Source: Oscillatoriaceae cyanobacterium M7585_C2015_266 | GTDB taxonomy: Bacteria > Cyanobacteriota > Cyanobacteriia > Cyanobacteriales > Oscillatoriaceae | DNA length: 64,000 nt | Assembly (NCBI GenBank): GCA_015295835.1 | Contig: DVEG01000020.1 | Coordinates: 124,001 to 188,000 of the forward strand | Direction: 5' to 3' | Part shown: positions 1 to 10,500 of the stretch, one piece after another | How positions within the stretch are numbered: the stretch's first letter is position 1 | Layout of the letters: each line of letters starts with the position of its first letter | Position numbers and translations under genes: made by a program | The notes under the pieces: model-generated | The model's database searches: none | Seen by the model: the letters and a program-made list of their open reading frames with translations, nothing else | What the model was told of the DNA's origin: nothing

Positions 1-1968
1 GATAAAGAAGCTGTTTCCCTGCAAAAATATCGCCAATCAATGCCATCTACTTCTGCTTACGATCTGCGCGCGATCGCTCCATACAATCCAGATCATACTA
101 ATAAGATATCAGATTTTACCAAACTGCCAGAACTCTCTCAAACCGATTCCCTAGGCGCTACGACCCGCACAGCTCAAATCAATAACCAGAATCTCCCCTC
201 CACCCAACCTCCCAGACTGCCAGGAGTACGCGGAGATATTTTAAGAAGTCGTGCCACCATCCTCACAACTGCACATCAACTTCAGCAAGACGAAGTTCTG
301 ACATTTCTACGCTACCGTCAAGCCTTACCATCCGGTACAGCAGCAGAAATTGGGCTAACAGGTCAACCGACTTTTGGATTTAGTTGGGGCGTCACTGACA
401 ACTTAGAATTAACATTAGACGCCCAGACAATTGACAATTCAGGTCCCGTGGAACAGGGAGACTTCCGGGCACAAAGAACCACCGCAACGGGAAGCGGCAA
501 CTTTTTTCAAGAATTCACCTTACAGGGAAAACAGCGAATTTGGCAAAATTCCTCAGGCTCTCAAGCCCTCAGCGGAGTCTTTGCCCTTTCCAGAGGGGTA
601 CGCTCCTATCGGTTTTCTGATAAAAATTCCGTTCCCCTGTCTGAGGGAGATAATAAACAGGAAATTATACCGTCGCTAGAATTTCCTTTTACCTACAGCA
701 ACGATGGGGGATTTCAGTTTACCCTTTCTCCAAAATTAATTTTCTTACCAGAAGACAATGCTTTGTATTTTCGCCGCCCTCCAGTTGACAAACCAGGTTC
801 TTTTGGTACGATGATGGGTTTGGCAGCGGGAGTGAGTTTTTCTCCCAATTATAAATTAGTACTGTGGGGAGATGTGTTTTTCCCTTTTTTCGGTAGGAAT
901 ACGATTGAGCGCCGTACTGGGCTTCCCGCTAGCTCACCGACTTTTAATGCAGGGATTCGCTATCTGATTAATCCCCGTCTCTCTGCGGATTTCTTTATTT
1001 CTAATGCTCTGGGTAATACAGGGGCGCTTTCTGCGATCGCTGATAAAGAATTTGTTTCCTTGGGCGGCTCTTTGACTTATATTCCCAGCTTTACTGCTGC
1101 CAATCGCAAGTATCCTAAAAATTTCCAAGCAACTCTACAACCGCCTCCTCATACTCCTGCTGGTTTTGCCTTTTTTGACGGCGGTACTATACCAAATCAA
1201 CAGTTACTTTCCACAATTCAAGGCAGCAGTCAAGGTATCCTCACTGCTTTGCGCTATGGATTGCTCGATGACTTTGAAGTTAATATTTTTCTGGATGCGA
1301 TTTCAGGAAAAGAAGACGAATCGGAATTAGGTATTGGAACTAAGATTCGTTTTTTGCATCAAGCTGATGGTGATCCTTTGACATTAAGTGCTTTGTTTAC
1401 CGTAGCTCGTTCAAATAATGTATTGGTGAATTTTCTCAGTGAGAATCGCAACGAATTTAAACAGCGGAAATTGAAAAAGCGGGGGTTTGCCTTAAGCAAC
1501 GAAGTCTGTTCTTTTGATGGGGGTGTTAGTGGAAATGATGGCGAATGTCTGATTGTGACAATTTCTACCCCCATACACTATCAGTTTAAAAATGGAATTG
1601 CTCTTTGGCTGACTCCGACGCTGGGATTCGTGCAGCGTAATGGTTTGGAAATTGGAGGCTTTAATTTAGGAGCTGCGATTCCTTTGTGGGAAAATCTTAA
1701 TTTGATTGCTGAGGCGGGTTGGGATATGACAGGCAAGGGCAATGCAATTGTGGGAAGCGATCGCGAAACGATTATACCTTGGAGTTTAGGTTTTCGCTGG
1801 AATATTTCCTCATTTTTTGGTATTATATCTCCTAAAGAAACTCCAGGGCTGCAAGTCGAGGCTTATGTTACTAATCGCGTTGGCTCAACTCCGTTTCACA
1901 ATATGCGGGTAAGAGCTGATAATGATTTAGCAGTGGGTGTGGGTTTGTTGTTTCCCATTCAATTTTAA
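1..1968 (+). CDS. Outer-membrane beta-barrel-like protein, 5' end outside window
   Basis: The frame is open from base 1 through the first Met codon at 40, so the gene very probably starts upstream and only the C-terminal 655 residues are seen. After a low-complexity Pro/Gln-rich stretch (to about residue 75) the protein is a long run of alternating hydrophobic/polar strands with short turns and Gly-rich hairpins. It ends in a terminal Phe (FPIQF), the usual C-terminal signal of outer-membrane barrels. No catalytic motif was seen. It is probably a cyanobacterial outer-membrane or surface-exposed barrel of unknown cargo; function is not inferred. The next gene follows after 47 bp on the same strand. 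Confidence 0.6.
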   Translation, partial: DKEAVSLQKYRQSMPSTSAYDLRAIAPYNPDHTNKISDFTKLPELSQTDSLGATTRTAQINNQNLPSTQPPRLPGVRGDILRSRATILTTAHQLQQDEVLTFLRYRQALPSGTAAEIGLTGQPTFGFSWGVTDNLELTLDAQTIDNSGPVEQGDFRAQRTTATGSGNFFQEFTLQGKQRIWQNSSGSQALSGVFALSRGVRSYRFSDKNSVPLSEGDNKQEIIPSLEFPFTYSNDGGFQFTLSPKLIFLPEDNALYFRRPPVDKPGSFGTMMGLAAGVSFSPNYKLVLWGDVFFPFFGRNTIERRTGLPASSPTFNAGIRYLINPRLSADFFISNALGNTGALSAIADKEFVSLGGSLTYIPSFTAANRKYPKNFQATLQPPPHTPAGFAFFDGGTIPNQQLLSTIQGSSQGILTALRYGLLDDFEVNIFLDAISGKEDESELGIGTKIRFLHQADGDPLTLSALFTVARSNNVLVNFLSENRNEFKQRKLKKRGFALSNEVCSFDGGVSGNDGECLIVTISTPIHYQFKNGIALWLTPTLGFVQRNGLEIGGFNLGAAIPLWENLNLIAEAGWDMTGKGNAIVGSDRETIIPWSLGFRWNISSFFGIISPKETPGLQVEAYVTNRVGSTPFHNMRVRADNDLAVGVGLLFPIQF

Positions 1969-2015
1969 AAAGTTAATAATGTGCAGGGTTATATGGTATA
2001 AGAGGAGCGATTGTA

Positions 2016-3281
2016 GTGGAAAGTGTTGATATTTTAATTCTTTCAAATGGAGTGGGAGAAGTAACTACTTGGGTGCGCCCTGTAGTGGAACAACTGCGAT
2101 TAGTGTTGGGGGAAGAGCGCGAGCGCATTCGGATTTCAGTGATACTTTCCCCATGCCCGCATGCTACAGGGAAAGAAGCAGCGATCGCTCGTTCTTATCC
2201 AGCAGTTGATCGTGTTCAAGAACCTCAGTATTTCTGGCAATTTTTATTTTGGGGAAAAACTGCTGAAAACTGGGATTGGCGTGATAAAGGAATAGTGATT
2301 TTTCTCGGTGGAGATCAAATTTATGCTGTTGTAATTGGGAAAAGACTCGGCTATCGCACAGTGGTTTATGCTGAGTGGGAGGCACGGTGGCAGGGATGGA
2401 TTGACAGATTTGCAGTCATGACATCTAAGGTGATTGCTAAGGCTTCTAAAAAATATGTTGATAAATTTACCATTGTCGGAGATTTAATGGCAGAAGCTGC
2501 TAAGTATGCTCTCCGAGAGCAAAGTTTTTCTGGGAATACTGCCTTTAGAGAGTTTATTATTGGATTGTTGCCGGGTTCGAAACCTGCTAAACTTAGTCAG
2601 GGAGTGCCGTTAACTTTAGCGATCGCAGAATGTATTTATGCGGCTAAACCTAATATTCACTTTGTGATTCCTGTAGCACCGACTTTGGATTTACAAACTT
2701 TGGCACGCTTTGCTAATCCTCGGCACAATCCTCTGATTGAAAAATTAGGATGGGCTGCTGCTGAGTTGGTTAAGGAAGAAAGAGATGAACGTGTATTTTT
2801 GAAAACAGCAACGGGATTGCAGGTGGAATTGTATATGCGCTTCCCTGCTTATGATTTGCTTTCGCGATGTTGCCTTTGTCTGACAACAGTTGGTGCCAAT
2901 ACTGCTGAATTGGGTTCTCTGGCTGTGCCGATGATTGTTTTACTACCTACGCAACAACTCGACGCCATGCGATATTGGGATGGTTTGCCGGGATTGCTGG
3001 CGAATTTACCCTGGATCGGTTCTTTTTTTGCGAAAATCATTAATTTGATAATTATACAAAAGAAGCGCTTATATGCGTGGCCAAATATTTGGGCAGGGAA
3101 AGAAATTGTTCCGGAATTACTCGGTAAACTGCAACCGGAAAAAGTTGCCCAGATGGTAATTGATTTTTTAGAACATCCGGAAAAGTTAGAAGCTATGCGC
3201 GAGAGCCTCCGTGCCGTTCGAGGTGAACCAGGCGCCTCGGAAAAAATTGCTCATTTAGTGCGTGAAGAACTTTTCTGTTAG
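2016..3281 (+). CDS. Lipid-A-disaccharide synthase-related glycosyltransferase
   Basis: 421 residues with a GT-B-like organisation: an N-terminal Rossmann segment beginning with a SNGVGE motif, a central GLLPGSKPAK strand-loop typical of the start of the second lobe, and a C-terminal donor-site region (TVGANTAELGSLAVP) resembling LpxB and MurG-like enzymes. Cyanobacteria carry a dedicated family described as lipid-A-disaccharide synthase related, and this fits it in length. Substrate is unknown; a role in envelope glycolipid synthesis is inference. The start is GTG at 2016 with AGAGGA about 10 bases upstream. It may be co-transcribed with the upstream barrel gene. Confidence 0.75.
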   Translation: MESVDILILSNGVGEVTTWVRPVVEQLRLVLGEERERIRISVILSPCPHATGKEAAIARSYPAVDRVQEPQYFWQFLFWGKTAENWDWRDKGIVIFLGGDQIYAVVIGKRLGYRTVVYAEWEARWQGWIDRFAVMTSKVIAKASKKYVDKFTIVGDLMAEAAKYALREQSFSGNTAFREFIIGLLPGSKPAKLSQGVPLTLAIAECIYAAKPNIHFVIPVAPTLDLQTLARFANPRHNPLIEKLGWAAAELVKEERDERVFLKTATGLQVELYMRFPAYDLLSRCCLCLTTVGANTAELGSLAVPMIVLLPTQQLDAMRYWDGLPGLLANLPWIGSFFAKIINLIIIQKKRLYAWPNIWAGKEIVPELLGKLQPEKVAQMVIDFLEHPEKLEAMRESLRAVRGEPGASEKIAHLVREELFC

Positions 3282-3317
3282 TACAATTTTGTGTTTTTTG
3301 TGCCCACATCATATAAG

Positions 3318-3608
3318 CTATTTTTTAAAAATCAATAGAATTACCCAACCATTCAGCAATGCCGTGAAAAATGCCCCGATAATGACGCCTTTCATTAACT
3401 CCCATTTTTGACTTCGATATAACAGGGCTATTGCTGGAATTATATAAATGAATTGAGAAACTCCAATTGCTAGCAATCCGTACAGGAAAGCTGCGGATAG
3501 TACTGGGAAAATTATAACGATAGTGATGGCTATTAAGCCTACGATAAGGTGCAATCCTAGGACGATTGTAATTCCGGTTAGTATTTTAATTATTTCATTT
3601 TCATTCAT
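3318..3608 (-). CDS. Small hypothetical integral membrane protein
   Basis: 96 residues with three predicted membrane segments (about residues 8-35, 38-63 and 73-93) joined by short loops, and a charged C-terminal LLIFKK. No family was recognised. It faces the lpxB-like gene tail to tail (36 bp apart). The start ATG at 3608 has only a weak ribosome-binding site. Length, hydrophobic periodicity and lack of overlap with another gene support a real gene, but no function is proposed. Confidence 0.55.
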   Translation of the reverse strand: MNENEIIKILTGITIVLGLHLIVGLIAITIVIIFPVLSAAFLYGLLAIGVSQFIYIIPAIALLYRSQKWELMKGVIIGAFFTALLNGWVILLIFKK

Positions 3609-3825
3609 TATCAGCTTTCTACCAAATACAGCCTACTGATTATTTCTACATCAGTGACGCGCTGATTATAGAAGTACCTCTGCATGAACTGTATTTTGTT
3701 TATTTTATGAAAAATAAAATAGTAAAAGTAAGCGAAAGCTTATTGTGAGAAACTCTCGCCGTAATATCTACAAATAACTAGGAAATTGCACGAGTTGGAT
3801 AAACAACCCGTTAAGCCCGTGTCAG

Positions 3826-4209
3826 CTAGTCAGATTGACCGTCTCGTCTTCCCAATTCGTAGACGCCGCAGCTGATACAAGCAATTGTGCCCATGCTTAT
3901 GGCCCAACTGCTGCCCAGCCCGATTTCTACGGCGTAGTTGCACAGGGCACCGACTGCCAAAAAAGGTACGATGCTGAGAAGGGAGGCGAAGAAGGTATTT
4001 TGGGCTTCGCGAATGCGGCGGGTTCTTTCGTATTCCTGTTGGGAGGTATAGAGCGATCGCTCAGCGAAGTTAAACCAGCGAATTAATTGCTCGATTACCC
4101 ATTGGCCAATCGGCGACAAGCCTAAATATAGTGCCAGAGACCAAAGGGCTGTGCCAGCGAGCGCCGTAGCATCTACAGCCAATTTAAACGGGAAGATTTC
4201 ATTAATCAT
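3826..4209 (-). CDS. Hypothetical membrane protein with two to three membrane segments
   Basis: The ATG at 4209 is preferred over a TTG eight codons upstream. The product has a hydrophobic segment near residues 10-32, an amphipathic charged region (about 45-65, rich in Arg/Glu/Gln) and two further hydrophobic stretches (about 65-115), ending in a polar tail GRRDGQSD. No recognised domain. Its start lies about 240 bp from the divergently oriented M23 peptidase. It could be a small cyanobacterium-specific envelope protein; function unknown. Confidence 0.5.
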   Translation of the reverse strand: MINEIFPFKLAVDATALAGTALWSLALYLGLSPIGQWVIEQLIRWFNFAERSLYTSQQEYERTRRIREAQNTFFASLLSIVPFLAVGALCNYAVEIGLGSSWAISMGTIACISCGVYELGRRDGQSD

Positions 4210-4380
4210 AGATCGAACAGCAGTTGAGAGCAAAAAACGGGTAACAGTTCTTAACGATTTTAACCTTTGCGTGCCTTTAATCCAAATCTTGATCGTGCTT
4301 TAATGGTTTTTCTGATGGCGTAGGTTGATCTCGTATATGCATATTTTGTTGTTTTCACAGCTAAAAAAGAGTGTTCCAAC

Positions 4381-4408
4381 TTGACAAAAAACAAAAAAAG
4401 AGTATAAT
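4381..4408 (+). promoter_or_regulatory. Consensus sigma-70 promoter for the M23 peptidase gene
   Basis: TTGACA at 4381-4386 and TATAAT at 4403-4408 are both perfect matches to the -35 and -10 boxes, separated by 16 bases. Transcription would begin near 4415, giving a 5' leader of about 35 nt before the start codon at 4450. A GAGGAG ribosome-binding site lies at 4437-4442. Confidence 0.7.
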
Positions 4409-4449
4409 ACCTGGTTTTAAAATTAAGTGGCGGTTGAGGAGTGAAAGAA

Positions 4450-5067
4450 ATGAAGCCAAATAAATTTACACGTTTGGTACGCTTGGGAGTGATGGCTATT
4501 CTGAGTTTAAGTACCATACTTGCCATCAATTTGGCGCCAAAGCTGCCGCTGGTGAAAGCCAGCTATCCCAGTCAGGTGGCTACAGGCAGCAGTTGGCTGT
4601 GGGCCTCTTTCCCAGTAGAAAACTTTCAAGAATATACATCTCCTTTTGGCCCGCGCGGTGGAGAATTTCATTACGGTTTAGATTTGGCGGCTCCTCAAGG
4701 AAGCTACATACGCAATTGGTGGTCTGGCCAGGTAGTGGAAGTTATTGCAGATAACCGCTGCGGCATTGGGTTGGTAATTGAATCGGGGAGTTGGGAGCAC
4801 ATTTACTGCCACATGGAAGGACAAGTAGAAACAGCCAATGGTCGCAAATATCTGATTGATCGTGAGGGGGGGATTCAACTGTGGGAAGGGCAACAGGTGC
4901 CTGTTGGTGCTCGCATTGGTCGCGTGGGCATGAGCGGACGCACCAGCGGGCCTCACTTGCACTGGGGTCTGAAGTATTCCAAGCAGTGGGTAGATCCGGC
5001 AACGGTACTGCGGGCGATGTATAACGAACAGTTTTCGTCTTATTCCAGCCGCCCACAAGGATATTGA
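4450..5067 (+). CDS. M23-family metallopeptidase (LytM-like), exported
   Basis: The ATG at 4450 is chosen because the GTG nine bases upstream overlaps the GAGGAG ribosome-binding site. 205 residues: an N-terminal signal peptide or anchor (residues about 10-35), then one M23 domain. Its zinc ligands are recognisable: H and D of HYGLDLAAP, and HLHWG near residue 175. Family members cut peptide cross-links in peptidoglycan, or act as inactive activators of amidases; all expected ligands are present here, so activity is plausible. A perfect consensus promoter precedes it, suggesting strong constitutive expression. A long inverted repeat separates it from ftsH. Confidence 0.85.
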   Translation: MKPNKFTRLVRLGVMAILSLSTILAINLAPKLPLVKASYPSQVATGSSWLWASFPVENFQEYTSPFGPRGGEFHYGLDLAAPQGSYIRNWWSGQVVEVIADNRCGIGLVIESGSWEHIYCHMEGQVETANGRKYLIDREGGIQLWEGQQVPVGARIGRVGMSGRTSGPHLHWGLKYSKQWVDPATVLRAMYNEQFSSYSSRPQGY

Positions 5068-5082
5068 AGTTTTAAAAGAATC

Positions 5083-5129
5083 TAGGAGTTTAGAAGGGCG
5101 AGGGCGGTAAATGACAATCTAAACTCCTA
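5083..5129. terminator. Inverted repeat, probable bidirectional terminator
   Basis: TAGGAGTTTAGA (5083-5094) pairs perfectly with TCTAAACTCCTA (5118-5129) across a 23-nt loop, followed on the plus strand by AAAAATTTTCCC. It lies between the convergent M23 peptidase and ftsH genes. Confidence 0.55.
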
Positions 5130-5142
5130 AAAATTTTCCCTT

Positions 5143-7101
5143 CTAGGGGGATATCATTTGCCGTTCTGGCAGCTCGACGTATTCGGAAACGATTTTTCGG
5201 AACTGATCACCATCGATAGTTTCCTGCTCAATTAGTAACTCTACCAGACGATCAAGTAGGACTCGGTTTTCGCGCAGAATGCGGCAGGCTTGTTGATAGC
5301 ACTGAAAGGCGATCGCTCGCACTTGTCGATCAATTTCAATTGCCATTCGCTCTGAATACTCCGAACGTGGTAGCCAATCCCTACCCAAAAACACTTCGTT
5401 GCCTGGGCTTTCCAAAGCCACTGGGCCCAGTTCTGACATGCCTAGACGAGTGACCATTTCCCGCGCCATATCGGCGACGATGCGGATGTCGTTGCTAGCG
5501 CCGACGGTGACTTCAGCACTGCCGAAAACTACCTCTTCTGCAGCCCTACCGCCTAGGGCTATTGTAATGCGATCGCGCAGCCATCCCCGCGAGTACAGTC
5601 CGCTATCTACCATTTCCTCATTAAAAATTTGTTGGGAAAAGCCCCCTACCCCTCCTGAACGGGGAATAATCGTAACTTTGTTGAGTGGATCGGAATTTTT
5701 TAACAATGTCGCCAGCAGTGCGTGCCCGACTTCATGATAGGCAATCAGCCGCTTTTTCTTGCTATCCAATAGTGGCGTTAGGCTCAGCCCGATGGTAACG
5801 CGGTCGATCGCATCATCAATTTCTAAAGGCGTAATTGCCTCTTTGCGCCGCCGCGCCGTTAAGATTGCGGCTTCGTTGAGCATATTAGCTAAGTCAGCTC
5901 CGGAAAATCCAGGGGTTCGTCGGGCGATCGCCTCCAGCGATACTTCTGGCGAAAGCTTTTTATTGCGCGCGTGTACCTGCAAAATTCCCAGCCGCCCTTT
6001 GTAACTCGGTAAATCCACTGTTATTTGCCGATCAAATCTTCCTGGACGTAATAGTGCCGCATCCAGCACGTCGGGTCGATTCGTCGCCGCTATTACAATG
6101 ATGCCGGTATTCCCCTCGAATCCGTCCATTTCTGTCAGCAACTGGTTGAGGGTTTGCTCCCGCTCGTCATTGCCGCCGCCAATTCCCGCACCGCGCTGAC
6201 GACCTACTGCATCAATTTCGTCAATAAATACTAGACAGGGCGCGTTTTCTTTTGCTTTGCGGAATAAATCCCGCACTCGCGAGGCTCCGACTCCGACGAA
6301 CATTTCTACAAATTCTGAGCCGGATATGCTGAAAAAAGGAACTCCCGCTTCCCCGGCAATCGCTTTAGCTAGTAGTGTTTTCCCCGTTCCCGGTGGGCCA
6401 ATCAACAGCACGCCCCTGGGAATTTTTGCTCCCAAAGCTGTAAACTTTTCTGGCTTTTTCAGAAACGTCACTACTTCCTGTAATTCTTCTTTTGCTTCCT
6501 CAATCCCTGCCACGTCGTTAAACATCACGCCTGTCTTGGCTTCCATCTGGAAGCGGGCTCGCGATTTGCCGAAATTCATCGCTTGGTTGCCTGCTTGGCT
6601 CGTCCGCCGCAGGATCATCATCAAGCCACCAATTACCAGTAGTATTAGCAGCAAGTTGGCTATGATTCCTACTGTGGCGCTGTGATCTGCTGACGGCTGT
6701 ATATCGAGCTGTATTTTTTCTGTCTCTCGGTTGGCTGTATGTATTTTTTGGTACAGCTCCGGGTATTTATCAAATAGTGTTACTTCGTATTCGGCTAGCT
6801 TTTGCGAATTTAAATATACTCTTGCTTGTTGTTTTTGCGGATCTATTTCTATTTTGGTGACTTTCCCTGCCTCAATGTCTCTTATCAACTCGCTGTAGAG
6901 TTTTCGCTCTATGTTGGCTAGGCTCGGCGTAGCCAAAGCCAAGCCTTGAATCATTAACCAGCCTGCAACGATATATGCGATATGGCTTAGTTGTTTTGAT
7001 AGTCTATTCTCTTTTGGGTGGGGCGATCGCTCCTGGGGTTTTCTCCCCTCTCTCGCCACACTCCTGATGGCTCCTCGCTTCCCCATCCATATTTTCATCA
7101 T
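5143..7101 (-). CDS. ftsH: ATP-dependent zinc metalloprotease FtsH
   Basis: 652 residues in the classic FtsH order: basic N-terminus, first membrane segment (about 40-60), extracytoplasmic domain (about 62-140), second membrane segment (about 143-164), AAA+ domain with Walker A GPPGTGKT (235-242), Walker B FIDEID (292-297) and second-region-of-homology Arg residues, then the M41 protease domain with HEVGH (456-460). It degrades membrane and soluble proteins as a hexamer; in cyanobacteria FtsH paralogues serve photosystem II D1 turnover. The N-terminal extension ahead of the first membrane segment is somewhat long (about 38 residues). The start ATG at 7101 has GGGAGA upstream; the next codon is also ATG. 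Which paralogue it is cannot be decided here. Confidence 0.95.
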   Translation of the reverse strand: MMKIWMGKRGAIRSVAREGRKPQERSPHPKENRLSKQLSHIAYIVAGWLMIQGLALATPSLANIERKLYSELIRDIEAGKVTKIEIDPQKQQARVYLNSQKLAEYEVTLFDKYPELYQKIHTANRETEKIQLDIQPSADHSATVGIIANLLLILLVIGGLMMILRRTSQAGNQAMNFGKSRARFQMEAKTGVMFNDVAGIEEAKEELQEVVTFLKKPEKFTALGAKIPRGVLLIGPPGTGKTLLAKAIAGEAGVPFFSISGSEFVEMFVGVGASRVRDLFRKAKENAPCLVFIDEIDAVGRQRGAGIGGGNDEREQTLNQLLTEMDGFEGNTGIIVIAATNRPDVLDAALLRPGRFDRQITVDLPSYKGRLGILQVHARNKKLSPEVSLEAIARRTPGFSGADLANMLNEAAILTARRRKEAITPLEIDDAIDRVTIGLSLTPLLDSKKKRLIAYHEVGHALLATLLKNSDPLNKVTIIPRSGGVGGFSQQIFNEEMVDSGLYSRGWLRDRITIALGGRAAEEVVFGSAEVTVGASNDIRIVADMAREMVTRLGMSELGPVALESPGNEVFLGRDWLPRSEYSERMAIEIDRQVRAIAFQCYQQACRILRENRVLLDRLVELLIEQETIDGDQFRKIVSEYVELPERQMISP

Positions 7102-7536
7102 TTGTCTCCCTTCTGTTCTTTTATCTTACTTCCGCGCGCTTGAGGTTTCGTGAAAAACCAACCACTCTTGCGTTGCGGATATTCTTATTGTGAACTACTA
7201 GACACCTTATCAACCCTGCTTACATCCTCTGCCTAGGCAGTAGTCCCCTCCAATTACCGCTTTTACCTTTTTAATTTTATTTAATTTTAAAAATGCGCCT
7301 ATTCTGCTATCCTATCTTTATAATGGAAATCTTTGCCAAATCTCTGTAATTAAACTTATGCCAGAGGAAAACATAAAAATTTATTAAATTCTGGAATAAT
7401 TAAACTGTTTCTTGAAAAAACAGGGAGTGAGCATAAAGACATTCACAAATCGAAGATAAGTTCGATAAAACGTCGGGTTGAAATCAACCCAGCAAATATG
7501 CTATTTTTATATTATAGGAAAAGAGAAAGAAAAAAC
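7102..7536. other. Gene-free gap between ftsH and the GGDEF gene
   Basis: 435 bp of AT-rich sequence. It should hold the ftsH promoter near 7110-7300 and contains one hairpin at 7475-7490. No ORF or RNA gene was recognised. Confidence 0.5.
7475..7490 (-). terminator. Hairpin downstream of the GGDEF gene
   Basis: GGGTTG and CAACCC flank a 4-nt loop. Read on the minus strand the stem is followed by GACGTTTTATC. It lies about 50 bp beyond the stop of the GGDEF gene, so it is a plausible weak intrinsic terminator. Confidence 0.4.
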
Positions 7537-10500
7537 TTAAGTCGCGATAACAACGCGATCGCGCCCCTCTGCTTTAGCGCGATAAAGCGCTGCATCTGCT
7601 GCCCGAATCAATGCCTCACTGGTTTCGCCGTGAGCGGGAAAGCAAGCCACTCCGAAGGAAAGGGTGATTGCTCCCAGGGATTGACGGCGGTATTGAATAT
7701 TTAAGTGTTTGACATCCCCTCGCAATTGTTCAGCCCGCCGACGGGTATCCTCAATTGAGGCTTCTGGCAAAATTAAAGTAAATTCCTCGCCCCCGTAGCG
7801 ACAAGCGATATCGCCGCCGCGAATATTATTGTGCAAAAACATACCCAATTCCCGCAATACCGCATCTCCAGCCTCGTGCCCGAAAGTATCATTAAATTTT
7901 TTAAAATGATCGACATCCAGCATGATAACTCCGACAGATTGTTGCGTGCGCGAAGCACGGCATACTTCCCGCATTAAAGACTCTTCTAAATAGCGGCGGT
8001 TATACAAACCTGTAAGCGGATCGCGGATGCTTTGCTGTTGTAGGGTTTCATGCAGTTTCAAATTTGCCATAGCAAGAGAAATTTGCCGCGCAACTGCTAC
8101 CGCTAAATGCTGTTTTGCTTTTGTCAATAATCCTTTTTCTAAATAACTTAAATATAGCACGCCCATTGCTTCACCCTGTGCCATCAGGGGAATGCAAAAA
8201 TAAGAACTAGGAAATGAGTCTGTGTGTAAGTGCTTACAAGTCAGCCCGATGCTGGTTTCTTCCATCAAATGAGGTTGACAACTGCGCAGGGCGATGCAAT
8301 CAGAAGTAGAAAAGAGCATTTGACTGGTGGGAGAGCCCCAGAATGCAATTGCTTCTACAAGATTGCGAGAATTAGCGATCGCCAACAAAGCTCCTGAATT
8401 ATTAGGAAATAAAAGCGGCACTATTTGGGATATTACTTTCGACGCTTCCTCTATATTAATGCAGCTTTGAAGTAAATTGCTCATTTGACTGAGCAAAATT
8501 ATTTCCTCGTGCCTTTCTTCCAGTTCATTTATCCTAATCGTCAGCTGTTCATTAGCTCGCTGGATGTCAGCTTCAGCTCGTTTGCGTTCAGTAATATCTC
8601 TATTTGTGAATATAATAAATAAAGGTTGACCTACTTGATCAAAAAAAGTTTTAGCCGTTGTTTCTACAGACAATTCAGAACCATCTTTTCTCAGACAAGC
8701 AATTTCTCCACAAAACCCCCCATTTTCCTGAATTGCCTTCAGGAGCTTTGCAAAAACAGCATCTCGAATATCAGAGCGGTAGAGCAAGTGAATTGGTTTG
8801 CCGATTACTTCCGATGCAGAATAGCCAAAAATGTGTTCTGATTTGCCCATCCACTTACAGATATTTCCTGACAAGTCTGTCAGCACAGTTGAATCAGGCA
8901 TTTGTTTTAAAACTTCGTCAGAAAGACGCAGTACCTCTTCAGTATTCTTGCGTTCCGTAATATCAAAAAACGAAAAGACAACGCCATAAGGAGAAGTTTC
9001 GCCTGCCCGGAATAAAGGGCGTGTATTTACAGAAATCCAAGTTACCGAACCATCCTGCTTGCGAATACCCATAACCACATTTGATTGAGGTTTACCAGTT
9101 CGTAAAGTCACTGAGGCTGGGTGAATTTCACTGGGGAAAGGCGAGCCATCTTCGTGGATAGCTCGTAAGGGAGTTCCCAGGGAAGCGCGTAGCATCATTT
9201 GCCCTGCAGAGATGCCAAGAATGCGTTCGGCGGCATAATTGCAGGCGCTGACTGAGCCGTCTGCAGATAGTAATACAATTCCCTCGGCAGCGGTTTCGAT
9301 AACAGAGCGATAGCGCTGTTCACTTTCTCGCAAAGCTGCTTCGGCTAATTTGCGTTCCGTGATGTCTTTGATGAAGCAGTAATGCCCGATAAAGTTTTTA
9401 TTGCGATCGCATACTTTTGTCATTACCAGTTCCTGGTAAAAAACAGAACCATCTTTGCGCACCCCTCTAGTTTCAATTTCTACTTTGCCAACACGGAGCA
9501 TGAATTGATAAGCCGACATTATTTTTTGTCGCTCTTCGGGATGAATGGTATTTTGCCATTCCAACCCTATAGTTTCCTCTGGTTTATAACCAATGGTATT
9601 AGCATAACCGCGATTCACTGCTACATAACGCCCTTGCGTATCCAAACGTGCAATTCCATCGACAGCATTTTCTAGAGAAATACTAATTTCCCGTAGTTCT
9701 TCTTCTGCGTGTTTCTGCTCGGTGATGTCGTAGAATGCGCATAGCAGTGCACGATAACCGTTGAAGCTTAATGGTTGCACGGATACGTTGGCCCAAAAGG
9801 GTGTTCCGTCTGCTTTTTTTACTTGAACTTCCCAGTTGCGTATGCACCCGTTTTCAGATATTTTTTCTAGCAATATTTGCCGCTCATCTGGGTTATTATA
9901 AAAATCATCTGTTTTTAAATTTACGAGGTTTTCTTCTGATACGCCAAAGGTGGCTGCAAGTAGAGAGTTGCTGTATAAAATGACGCCATCACTTGCGCGA
10001 CTGATGAGTAGAGGGAGGGGAATTGCTTCGGCAAACTCTCGAAATTTTTCTTCGCTTTCTTTTAAACTTTGTGCTGCGCGTAGGCGTTCAGTTATGTCTC
10101 TAAAGATTGTGATTACAGCTGTCTTGGCATTATAGCTAACTTTGGTGCTGATTACTTCAGCATTAATAATGATTTTGTCTAATCGAATTAGCTTGTGAAT
10201 TTGCCAATTCTTTTGGTTGACATTTTCATGAAATATTTCCAGTTCTTCTGGATGAATGAAATTACATATTTCTAATCCGATTATTTCTTCCATATGTGCC
10301 GCGCCGAAAAATTCGGTGGCTGCTGGATTTGCATAAATAATTTTTCCTCCGCAGTGAAGTAATATTGCTTCGGGAGACAGTTCTAATAAGCGGCGATAGC
10401 GTTCTTCACTTTCTTTGAGCGCTATTTCGATATTGACTCTATGCTGGAGTGCTTGTTGTAGTTGTTGGTTAATTTTTTCTATTTCTAGATACCGACGGTA

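Noticed and set aside
8626-8960. Plus-strand ORFs inside the PAS/GGDEF gene
   Set aside because: Shadow frames antisense to a gene with clear domain content; no independent features.
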